DNA of 23,141 nucleotides, from the IMG/VR virus record IMGVR_UViG_3300042540_000870, positions 1 through 23,141 of that record; one strand, given 5' to 3'. Made by a program: the position numbers and the translations under genes. Position 1 is the stretch's first letter; the number at the start of each line of letters is the position of its first letter. This DNA comes from a virus. The notes under the pieces are model-generated. The model did no database searches. It saw only the letters and a list, made by a program, of their open reading frames with translations, and was not told the DNA's origin. Below, one piece after another: positions 7,698-13,248 of this stretch.

Positions 7698-8494
7698 CCT
7701 ACTGCGGCTCCTAATGCAGATACTTCTGACTTGGACAACAATACTCCATCTTGGAAGGCTGGAGCAAAGGTTCCGGTTTCAAATTCTGTAAATGTTACGG
7801 TAAGCAAAGTAATAACAGCTCTTGCGTTTTTGAATACCTTCAATACTGGATCTGCGGGGTCTCCTTTATCAACTTGTAGACTTGAAAGGACACACGGCAG
7901 TGGATCACCTAACCAGCTATTAGTAAGATACGCTGCACCTACGTCACCATTAGAAAATGCGTCAATAATCCAAAGATTTTGAGGAAATGTTCTTTCGGGT
8001 AACTCGGGGACAACTTTTGGATAAGAATAGTTTTTAAAGCTATTGACAATTTGGTCAACTGCCTCAGACTCTGCGGGGTTCTTTGGCACAAACAAATATT
8101 TAAATGAAAAGTTACGGCGTGCTTCGCTCGTCATAGTTGCTTCAGTTATATTGCTAAAACGACGGTATGTATCCGTCGTAAAGGCTGCTTCATAAAAAGC
8201 AGCAGCCGGGGCCGAGAGCCTTTCTAGAAACAAATCATCACCACCGCTGGTATTTTTTAATCCCGCCATACTCGCTACGGGACCGACAGGATTGGCTCCG
8301 CTAGCAAATTCATGCTCCAAGCGCATCTTAGGCTCACTGGTGAAGGGTAGCCATATTTCTAGCAAAGGATTATCACGAATATACTGCCTGGTTCTGTTTT
8401 TATTGATTACAGAATACTCAGCGCACTTAAATATACACCAAAAAGGTATTTCGTTTGAATAAGGTTGTTGTGGGTATACTAAGGGATCTGGCAT
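7694..8494 (-). CDS. gp48/gp54-like baseplate tail-tube cap protein
   Basis: This 266-residue protein is the first gene of the minus-strand baseplate operon. At residues 128-158 it reads NFSFKYLFVPKNPAESEAVD then QIVNSFKNYSYP. This is the 'f.F..v.kn..Ea..v..Ii..fk....P' helix-containing segment typical of tube-fold baseplate proteins gp48 and gp54, and also gp19. These proteins cap the hub and start tail-tube polymerisation. T4 gp48 is about 364 aa. I cannot decide between gp48 and gp54 from the sequence alone. Its start lies 19 bases after a CTAAATA motif, with a poor AAAGAA Shine-Dalgarno sequence. Confidence 0.5.
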   Translation of the reverse strand: MPDPLVYPQQPYSNEIPFWCIFKCAEYSVINKNRTRQYIRDNPLLEIWLPFTSEPKMRLEHEFASGANPVGPVASMAGLKNTSGGDDLFLERLSAPAAAFYEAAFTTDTYRRFSNITEATMTSEARRNFSFKYLFVPKNPAESEAVDQIVNSFKNYSYPKVVPELPERTFPQNLWIIDAFSNGDVGAAYLTNSWLGDPLPCVLSSLQVDKGDPADPVLKVFKNARAVITLLTVTFTEFETGTFAPAFQDGVLLSKSEVSALGAAVG

Positions 8495-8513
8495 TTATTG
8501 TTCTTTCAAAAAT

Positions 8514-8520
8514 TATTTAG
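8514..8520 (-). promoter_or_regulatory. CTAAATA late-promoter-like motif, minus strand, baseplate operon
   Basis: CTAAATA at 8520-8514 reads into the minus-strand operon starting with the gp48/54-like gene. It is followed by ATTTTTGAAAG, the same downstream bases as the gp13 motif. It lies only twelve bases from a divergent copy at 8533-8539. Confidence 0.6.
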
Positions 8521-8532
8521 CATGCTCTTTAC

Positions 8533-8539
8533 CTAAATA
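8533..8539 (+). promoter_or_regulatory. CTAAATA late-promoter-like motif, plus strand, before gp4
   Basis: CTAAATA followed by TTTTTTGAAA and the gp4 ATG ten bases later. Together with 8514-8520 it forms a back-to-back divergent pair covering 26 bases. This is consistent with promoters that need no -35 element. Confidence 0.6.
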
Positions 8540-8549
8540 TTTTTTGAAA

Positions 8550-8969
8550 ATGGCATATAAAACTAGATTCACTCCAAAGAATAGACACAAATATGTCGGT
8601 ACAAAGACCGAATTGCTATGTCGTTCACTTTGGGAGCGACGTGTTTGTAAATTTTTAGATGAAAGTATAAGTGTTACAAAATGGTCTTTTGAGGAAATTG
8701 AAATCCCATATGTACACCCAATTGACAAAAAAGTTCACCGATATATTCCAGATTTCTTGGTTCAGACTGAACGTAATAATAAAAAAAAGAGTATTTTAGT
8801 TGAAGTTAAACCCAAAAAACAAGTAAAGTTAAAAGAATCCGCATCAAAGCGAGATCAAATTGTTTTTCAGATTAACAAAGCTAAATGGACTGCGGCTCAA
8901 AAATTCTGTGAAAAACATGATATTGAATTCAAAATTTTAACAGAAGAGGAAATATTTCATGGCAGTTAA
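8550..8969 (+). CDS. 4: gp4-like head completion nuclease
   Basis: This 139-residue protein is a homologue of T4 gp4, the head completion protein with a TnsA-like endonuclease fold. It begins with the typical MAYKTRFTPKNRHKY block. It then shows ELLCRSLWERRVCKFLD and FEEIEIPYVHPIDKKVHRY, all hallmarks of the family. A PD-(D/E)xK catalytic set is visible: Asp68 in IPDF, and Glu85 and Lys87 in LVEVKPKK. Glu29 in the SLWER helix is a possible additional ligand. Length equals T4 gp4 (about 150 aa). I start at the ATG at 8550, where the conserved MAYK begins; a TTG six bases upstream is in frame but less likely. It overlaps the next gene by 11 bases. Confidence 0.85.
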   Translation: MAYKTRFTPKNRHKYVGTKTELLCRSLWERRVCKFLDESISVTKWSFEEIEIPYVHPIDKKVHRYIPDFLVQTERNNKKKSILVEVKPKKQVKLKESASKRDQIVFQINKAKWTAAQKFCEKHDIEFKILTEEEIFHGS

Positions 8970-9564
8970 TATGTCAATTGCTTCGCTAAAAGATAAAATT
9001 TCAGCTGCGGGTGGCTTACAACGAAATAACAGATTTTATGTATCGTTCAACGGCCCCGTAGCTCCATTTGCAGATGAAAATGGATCAGAACTGTCTACAG
9101 ATAGGACACCAAAAAATTATATTGCCGAAACTGTATTATTCCCCAGCGTTACAATGACCACTCAAGCAGATGGTCTTGCTGGCCCCGGTTTAGGTCGTAC
9201 TAGTCCCCGCGGATTATATTACAAAGATGGGCTGCTAATGACTTTTCCTGTTTTTGGAAACTGGAAACTTGTAGAAGGTATTGAAACTTGGATTAAAAGT
9301 TTATATTACCAAAATTCAGGTTCACCACAAGTATGGATAACCGAATACTACGACACACCACAAAATTTAGATCTATCGATTAAAAACTCTTCATTGGCGG
9401 TCAATGTTTTAGATTTAAATGGAGATGTTAAAGCGGTGTACAATTTTACTGAAGTATTTCCTGTAGAAATTGTTCCCTTACAACTATCAACTATGACCAC
9501 AAATGAATATCTTAAATTAACAGTTAGATTTGCTTTTAGAAACTATACATTAGAAATACGATAA
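8959..9564 (+). CDS. Tail-tube-fold protein (gp19/gp54-like)
   Basis: This 201-residue protein has the layout of T4-type tail tube proteins. An N-terminal helix (SIASLKDKISAAGGLQRNNR) leads into a first strand FYVSFNG. A YIAETVLFPSVTMTTQ segment corresponds to 'C....LPG..i.t'. A GLYYKDGLLMTFPVFGNWKL segment and a C-terminal VFPVEIVPLQLSTMTTNEYL, then KLTVRFAFRNYTLEI, match the 'P..i..l.l......n.i..f.vtf.y..w' ending. gp19 itself usually lies beside the sheath gene gp18, which is absent. Here, next to gp4 and the gp26-family gene, a tube initiator (gp54) or minor tube protein is as likely. GAGG at 8946-8949 supports the chosen ATG. A second in-frame ATG lies 12 bases downstream. Confidence 0.6.
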   Translation: MAVNMSIASLKDKISAAGGLQRNNRFYVSFNGPVAPFADENGSELSTDRTPKNYIAETVLFPSVTMTTQADGLAGPGLGRTSPRGLYYKDGLLMTFPVFGNWKLVEGIETWIKSLYYQNSGSPQVWITEYYDTPQNLDLSIKNSSLAVNVLDLNGDVKAVYNFTEVFPVEIVPLQLSTMTTNEYLKLTVRFAFRNYTLEIR

Positions 9565-9568
9565 AATT

Positions 9569-10240
9569 ATGATAGATGAAATTTTAAATAAATTGCGTGG
9601 ACTTGAGCCGGAGTATAAAGTAACTCTTCCCAACAGCAAAAAAGAAGTTACATACACTCCATTTAAAATGAAAGATCAAAAAACACTATCTTTGATCGCT
9701 GAAGAAAAAAGCATAGGCTCTATAGTTAAAAACCTATGTGAACTTCTTCGGTCATGTTCTTCAGAAAAAAAACCAGAGCTGTTGCACATTTCTGATTTTG
9801 AGTATTTGTTTCTTCAAATAAGAGGAAAAAGCGTTGAAGAAAAAATAGATTTAATCATTGAAGATAATAAAAAGATTTCTTTTGCTTTAAAAATTGATGA
9901 TATAAAATTTGAACCCGGAATAGTATCAAAAAATCTTGTTGTTGTGGATAATATTATTTTAGAATTAAAACAACCTACAGTGATGGATTATATTTCTGTA
10001 GATTCTCTTGACGAGAACTTGTTGTTTACCAGAATAGTTAAAACTATAACAATAGACAAACATCGTTATGACCTTTCTATTCTAAAAACTCAAGACATTC
10101 AAAAAATCTTGGATGAAGTTTACCTAAAACACTCAAACCCTTTAAAAGAGTTCTTAAAGTCTGGTCCAAAATTAACCTATGCGGTTGTGACTGAAGATAA
10201 AACAATTACAATAGAGGGCTTTTTACGTTTTTTTATCTAA
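9569..10240 (+). CDS. 26: gp26-family baseplate/tail assembly protein
   Basis: This 223-residue protein matches the T4 baseplate assembly family that includes gp26 and gp51. The start IDEILNKLRGLEPEYKV is followed by TLPNSKKEVTYTPFKMKDQK, then TLSLIAEEKSIGSIVKNLCE and LLRSC. The pattern 'LPs.gk.v.yrpf.vke.k.l..A.e......i......ii..C' is the core of that family. T4 gp26 is about 208 aa. These proteins act in assembling the central hub and are comparable to tail-assembly chaperones. There is no Shine-Dalgarno sequence before the ATG, which lies four bases after the previous stop. Its last codons contain a T7 run in the phase of a -1 slippery heptamer, leading into the next ORF. Confidence 0.75.
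   Translation: MIDEILNKLRGLEPEYKVTLPNSKKEVTYTPFKMKDQKTLSLIAEEKSIGSIVKNLCELLRSCSSEKKPELLHISDFEYLFLQIRGKSVEEKIDLIIEDNKKISFALKIDDIKFEPGIVSKNLVVVDNIILELKQPTVMDYISVDSLDENLLFTRIVKTITIDKHRYDLSILKTQDIQKILDEVYLKHSNPLKEFLKSGPKLTYAVVTEDKTITIEGFLRFFI
10228..10234 (+). other. Candidate -1 ribosomal frameshift site (T TTT TTT)
   Basis: The gp26-family gene ends CGT TTT TTT ATC TAA. Seven consecutive T (10228-10234) lie in the X XXY YYZ phase required for -1 slippage. After slipping, reading continues TAT CTA AGT GTG AAG without a stop into the 63-residue ORF. This gives a 288-residue fusion (222 codons plus 66). No strong downstream stem-loop is visible; the following sequence is AT-rich. Confidence 0.55.
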
Positions 10241-10242
10241 GT

Positions 10243-10434
10243 GTGAAGTATTTTAATTTAATAGAATATTATAAAACATTATTTGTTTTGACTAATACAA
10301 AACGTTTGAGTCTTTTTGAAATTCAAGAGATGTATCCTTGGGAATATGAAATTTATATTCAAATGCTGAATGAACATCTGGAACTAGAAAATCAAATGAA
10401 ACAAGATACCTTAAATAGGGAACGACTGCAATGA
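10243..10434 (+). CDS. Small acidic ORF, probable frameshift extension of the gp26-family protein
   Basis: This is a 63-residue ORF from a GTG two bases after the gp26-family stop, with no Shine-Dalgarno sequence. It is rich in aromatic and acidic residues: IEYYKTLFVLTNTKRLSLFE, then IQEMYPWEYEIYIQMLNEHL, then ELENQMKQ. A 'PWEYEIYIQMLxEHLE' helix after a short linker is typical of the second part of tail-assembly chaperones, as in lambda T domains and many phage gp15-type proteins. The frame is -1 relative to the preceding gene and open across the junction. I therefore think it is translated mainly as a C-terminal extension through the T7 slip. Independent GTG initiation, perhaps by reinitiation, is the alternative. 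It overlaps the next gene as ATGA. Confidence 0.6.
   Translation: MKYFNLIEYYKTLFVLTNTKRLSLFEIQEMYPWEYEIYIQMLNEHLELENQMKQDTLNRERLQ
10411..10417 (+). promoter_or_regulatory. TTAAATA possible late promoter
   Basis: TTAAATA followed by GGGAACGACTGCA and the ATG at 10431. It is a variant of the CTAAATA motif at a similar distance from a start codon. It is weak evidence alone. Confidence 0.25.
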
Positions 10435-11039
10435 CCAATAAAGATTCAATGCTTGGAAACAAACGACCTGTACCCGACGCTAGTCCAAATGCATCGGCGC
10501 GCATGGGTGGACTGTCTGTTGCTCCGACATCTAGAATTGAATCTCCGAAGCCGCAAGAAGTCAAACTCATGCAGTTACTTCCACAACTAGCAAAAAAACC
10601 AGAAAATCAAAGTCAACCAACCGTAGGTGTTTTACCAAAACTTTTAACTCAAGAGACACCTAAGTTTACTGAAATGTTAAAGCCTGACATTTCTGCGTCA
10701 GTTGAAGCTAAAGTATCTCCGATGAATGTTAAAATTGCTCCTCAAGAAAATATTCAGCCAGAAGCAATAACCATTGCTGAATCTATACTTCAGAAAGAAA
10801 ATATAAAAAAAGCACTGGATACAAATATTCAAAAATCCAAAGAAGAGCAAATGTCTAGACAAACAATCAATAAACTTCAACCAGCCTTTCAGCGTATTGA
10901 AGAAATTTTGTCTTACCAAGGTCAATTAAACAAAGCTAAAATGGATTTTAACAGCGAACATTACACAGTGGCGGCAAGCCAATCTTTGTTTAACCTCACG
11001 GCTAATCAAATTGGCAATATGCCAACTTGGAGGCAATAA
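10431..11039 (+). CDS. Low-complexity phage protein, function unknown
   Basis: This is a 202-residue protein without a recognised family. The N-terminal half is rich in Pro, Ser, Lys and Gln and probably disordered (NKRPVPDASPNASARMGGLS). From about residue 105 it becomes helical and charged (AITIAESILQKENIKKALDT, then NIQKSKEEQMSRQTINKLQP). It ends with a segment rich in Asn, Gln and Ala (VAASQSLFNLTANQIGNMP). It follows the gp26/chaperone pair, the place where a tape measure or hub component might sit, but it is far too short to be a full-length tape measure. Its ATG overlaps the previous stop (ATGA), and GGGA upstream may serve as a weak ribosome binding site. Its stop abuts a hairpin at 11043-11060. 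Confidence 0.6.
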   Translation: MTNKDSMLGNKRPVPDASPNASARMGGLSVAPTSRIESPKPQEVKLMQLLPQLAKKPENQSQPTVGVLPKLLTQETPKFTEMLKPDISASVEAKVSPMNVKIAPQENIQPEAITIAESILQKENIKKALDTNIQKSKEEQMSRQTINKLQPAFQRIEEILSYQGQLNKAKMDFNSEHYTVAASQSLFNLTANQIGNMPTWRQ

Positions 11040-11060
11040 AAAAGCCCCCTTTCGGGGGCT
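11038..11060 (-). terminator. Intrinsic terminator downstream of gp32
   Basis: A perfect 7-bp stem AGCCCCC/GGGGGCT (11043-11049 and 11054-11060) with a TTTC loop. On the minus strand it is followed by six T, so it is a standard intrinsic terminator for gp32, just past its stop. On the plus strand no T-tract follows, so termination of the plus-strand gene ending at 11039 would be weaker. Confidence 0.85.
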
Positions 11061-11063
11061 CCT

Positions 11064-11924
11064 TCAATCCTGCTTATTCTTAAGCGTCTTGAAGTAATCC
11101 AGCGTATCCATGTCTTCGGCAGGGACCTGACTCACTGTAGAGTCATCCTCTACAGTGCGCTCAGAGGCTTCGTCAAACTGCTCGCGAATGTCTTCGCCAA
11201 CGGTCTTCTTGAACCGCTCCTTTAGCTCGTCATAAGACTTAAAGTTAGACGGATGCAGAAACTCCTGCAACTTGTACTGCTTCTTCCACAGCGCTTCAAG
11301 CTTCTTGTCGTCACCGCCCATAAGAGGAGCGGGGGCAGCAAACTCGCTACGGTCGTAGTTGACGTAACCACCAACATTGCGAATCTTCAGCTTAAAGTCA
11401 GCACCCTCCCAGAAATTAAAGGGATCGGTCGGGGTCTCGTCCTTGAACTCAGGGCTCATCAGAGACTGAACTTTTTCAAAGATCTTGGTGCCGTACTTAA
11501 AGAGAAACACTCGGCCCTCATTCTCTGAGTTGGAGGGATCACTGACAACAAGAATGTTGCTAATGTAGTTTAGCTTGCGCTTACGCTCACGGGCAATATT
11601 CTTGTCCTCTTCCATGCCACTGTTCCAAAGTTCAGTGTTGGCTTCACAGACAGGGCACTTCTCTCCAAGGCTAGTGCGGCAGTTCTCAATGAGCCAACCA
11701 CCCTTGCCTCGGAAGGCATGCGTGTACATCTTGATAAAGGGAACCTCTTCGCCCTCGGTGGGGGGAAGAAAACGAATGACGGCGTAGCCGTTCTTAGATG
11801 CATCAATACCGGGCTTCCAGAACCGATCATCCTTGTAGCTTTCCTTGCTATTAAGACTCTCCAGCTTCTTGCTGAGATCCTCAACCGAATTCTTGCTACG
11901 CTTCTTAAAATCTGCAAAACTCAT
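11064..11924 (-). CDS. 32: gp32 single-stranded DNA-binding protein
   Basis: This 286-residue protein is a clear homologue of T4 gp32, which coats single-stranded DNA during replication, recombination and repair. The N-terminal basic/helical segment (FADFKKRSKNSVEDLSKKLE) corresponds to the cooperativity domain. The OB-fold core carries WKPGIDASKNGYAVIRFLPP. A zinc site is visible as His69, Cys82, Cys90 and Cys93 (YTHAF ... ENCRT ... KCPVCE), matching the T4 His-Cys-Cys-Cys arrangement. KRKLNYISNILVVSDPSNSE, then NEGRVFLFKYGTKIF, also match. The acidic tail (VEDDSTVSQVPAEDMDTLDY) is the protein-interaction end. Length is close to T4 gp32 (301 aa). GC content is visibly higher than the surrounding genes. 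It has its own sigma70-type promoter, a structured leader and a terminator. AAAGG lies seven bases before the ATG. Confidence 0.95.
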   Translation of the reverse strand: MSFADFKKRSKNSVEDLSKKLESLNSKESYKDDRFWKPGIDASKNGYAVIRFLPPTEGEEVPFIKMYTHAFRGKGGWLIENCRTSLGEKCPVCEANTELWNSGMEEDKNIARERKRKLNYISNILVVSDPSNSENEGRVFLFKYGTKIFEKVQSLMSPEFKDETPTDPFNFWEGADFKLKIRNVGGYVNYDRSEFAAPAPLMGGDDKKLEALWKKQYKLQEFLHPSNFKSYDELKERFKKTVGEDIREQFDEASERTVEDDSTVSQVPAEDMDTLDYFKTLKNKQD

Positions 11925-11940
11925 GTGTAACCTTTCTTTC

Positions 11941-11987
11941 TCCGGGATCTACCCGGACCTAAAAATTATCAGAGGACATTCCCTGAT
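11941..11987 (-). promoter_or_regulatory. Structured gp32 mRNA leader (two hairpins)
   Basis: On the minus strand, the predicted start at 11987 begins directly with a hairpin: ATCAGGG, a 6-base loop AATGTC, then CTCTGAT (7 pairs, one G-U; 11987-11968). After an AT-rich single-stranded stretch (AATTTTTAGG) comes a perfect 6-bp stem TCCGGG/CCCGGA with loop TAGAT (11957-11941). The ribosome binding site and ATG follow. T4 gp32 is known to repress its own translation through a structured leader next to an unstructured AU-rich region. This leader could serve the same purpose, which is inference. Confidence 0.55.
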
Positions 11988-11993
11988 ATGCTT

Positions 11994-12021
11994 ATTCTAC
12001 CATATTTATGGTGGGTGTCAA
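11994..12021 (-). promoter_or_regulatory. sigma70-type promoter of gp32
   Basis: TTGACA (12021-12016), a 16-base spacer and TAGAAT (11999-11994) read toward gp32; the predicted start is about 11987. The -35 box overlaps the TGA stop codon of gp33. The spacer also contains ATAAATA (12009-12003), which could act as a late promoter for the same gene. Confidence 0.7.
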
Positions 12022-12260
12022 TCATCAATAGGGAGCTTTTTCTTTTTTGGAACTTTTAAAAGATGCTTTTCTTTTGCTTCCTCTTGAATTTTTTCAATAA
12101 TAGGCTTTGTTAAAAGTTTTCCAGCAGCGGCTGGCTCAATATTCATTTCTTCAGCTAATTCAATTATACAATCCATATAAGACAATTTTGTTGTTTGGAC
12201 TCGTTTCATGACATTGGCTGAAAAGGCTAATTTTGCTTTTTCATCTAGATACATAACCAT
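12018..12260 (-). CDS. 33: gp33-like late transcription co-activator
   Basis: This is an 80-residue protein resembling gp33 of T4-like phages, which binds host RNA polymerase and links it to the sliding clamp for late transcription. The pattern FSANVMKRVQTTKLSYMDCI, then IELAEEMNIEPAAAGKLLTK, PIIEKIQEEAKEKHLL and a final KKLPIDD matches the cyanophage-type gp33 layout: '.. v..k..sYmdaii...e...ie.e...kll...i.ekl..Ea...nll......LP'. Cyanophage-type gp33 is about 80-90 aa; T4 gp33 is 112 aa. It lies next to gp32, as genes 32 and 33 are close in T4. Two in-frame ATGs are possible, at 12260 and 12254. The promoter placement favours a leaderless start at 12254 (MYLDEK). If 12260 were used, no ribosome binding site is visible. 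Confidence 0.7.
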   Translation of the reverse strand: MVMYLDEKAKLAFSANVMKRVQTTKLSYMDCIIELAEEMNIEPAAAGKLLTKPIIEKIQEEAKEKHLLKVPKKKKLPIDD

Positions 12261-12288
12261 ATTATAGCATACTTTAAAAATTTATCAA
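12261..12288 (-). promoter_or_regulatory. sigma70-type promoter of gp33
   Basis: TTGATA (12288-12283), a 16-base spacer and a perfect TATAAT (12266-12261) read toward gp33. Seven bases downstream of the -10 box is 12254, the A of an in-frame ATG, so the mRNA may be leaderless. Confidence 0.75.
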
Positions 12289-12301
12289 TACTTACCACAG
12301 T

Positions 12302-12308
12302 CTAAATA
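12302..12308 (+). promoter_or_regulatory. CTAAATA late-promoter-like motif before the 306-residue protein
   Basis: CTAAATA followed by TCTCAGACTCGGAGTATAA and the ATG at 12328. GGAG at 12319-12322 is a good Shine-Dalgarno sequence five bases from the start. It is back-to-back with the gp33 promoter. Confidence 0.6.
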
Positions 12309-12327
12309 TCTCAGACTCGGAGTATAA

Positions 12328-13248
12328 ATGGCAAACAACCTTATTATTAATATTGCTGGAGGAAATACCGCTAACATCGCTACAAATGATGTAGCTGGAG
12401 CTCAGTATCAAGTTTTCAAAATGGCATATGGCAACACTGGAAGCGCGACCTTGGTCACTTCCAGCACACCATTTCCTGTAACTTTGTCATCAGGTGTCAC
12501 TGCCAATATTGTTAATTTTACTAATCCAGTCATTGTGGTCGGTAATAGCGCCGGAGACGCGGTCTTCGTTCAAGGCACCGTAAATATCCAAGGTGTCAGC
12601 GGAGCTCCCCTAGCGGTCACTGGGGGCATTCCTCGCAGTTATACAACAGACAGCATTGCTGTATATGGCTACAATGGAAATTCTTTTATTCAAGCAACTT
12701 TAGTTGGATCCGGTGGAGCTGCGATTGGAATGTCTGGTAGCGCCATCCGAGTATCCGTCCAAGATATTACAGTTACTGCCAGCATCAATCCTGTAATTTA
12801 CATTCAAAATTATGGATCTACCTCTGCCATTCGGGTTGAAGGAAATTCTGGTGGATATCCTGTAAACGTCGGAGTGTGTGGTACAGTCAATATTTACGAT
12901 ACCAATATTACCAATGGCTTAACTGCGATCTATGGTGAAATCGTAGATCTTAATAATAATCTAAGCACCATTGGAATTTCTAGACCCACAACCTTCATCT
13001 CTGGCAGAATGACCGCCACTACTGGCGTCACTTTCATGTATGGCGCTGGCTATACTACTGGAAACGGAGTTCAAGTAAAGGCATCTTCAGCCAACACAGA
13101 CATCGTCTACATCAACTCAGATGGAATAGCGACAGTGGGATATGAACTAGACCCCGGCGAAAATATATTCATCGACGTTATCAACATCAATACAATTTAC
13201 GTTAGAGCAAAATCTTCTTCCCAGATAATTTCATACTTGGCTAGCTAA
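12328..13248 (+). CDS. Beta-rich virion protein (fibre/decoration-like)
   Basis: This 306-residue protein is dominated by short Gly, Ser, Thr, Val and Ile-rich strands, for example GNTANIATNDVAG, VIVVGNSAGDAVFVQGTVNI and VEGNSGGYPVNVGVCGTVNI. The recurring 'V.G...G.PV.V.GTVNI' unit, seen near residues 75-95 and 175-195, suggests a beta-helix or repeated beta-sandwich, common in phage fibres and capsid decorations. The C-terminal 60 residues (GNGVQVKASSANTDIVYINS, GYELDPGENIFIDV, INTIYVRAKSSSQIISYLA) look like a small jelly-roll seen at the end of phage surface proteins. It is led by a late motif and a good ribosome binding site, so I infer a virion surface protein. No named family can be assigned. 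Confidence 0.6.
   Translation: MANNLIINIAGGNTANIATNDVAGAQYQVFKMAYGNTGSATLVTSSTPFPVTLSSGVTANIVNFTNPVIVVGNSAGDAVFVQGTVNIQGVSGAPLAVTGGIPRSYTTDSIAVYGYNGNSFIQATLVGSGGAAIGMSGSAIRVSVQDITVTASINPVIYIQNYGSTSAIRVEGNSGGYPVNVGVCGTVNIYDTNITNGLTAIYGEIVDLNNNLSTIGISRPTTFISGRMTATTGVTFMYGAGYTTGNGVQVKASSANTDIVYINSDGIATVGYELDPGENIFIDVININTIYVRAKSSSQIISYLAS

Noticed and set aside
8513-8728. Minus-strand open frame opposite gp4
   Set aside because: It is antisense to the conserved nuclease start and would cover the divergent promoters.
11253-11917. Several open frames overlapping gp32 in other frames
   Set aside because: They are long only because gp32 is GC-rich; gp32 itself is unmistakable.
12437-12464. CTGGAAG/CTTCCAG inverted repeat near the start of the 306-residue gene
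   Set aside because: Arms are only 7 bp with a 14-base loop inside coding sequence; no position-based reason for function.
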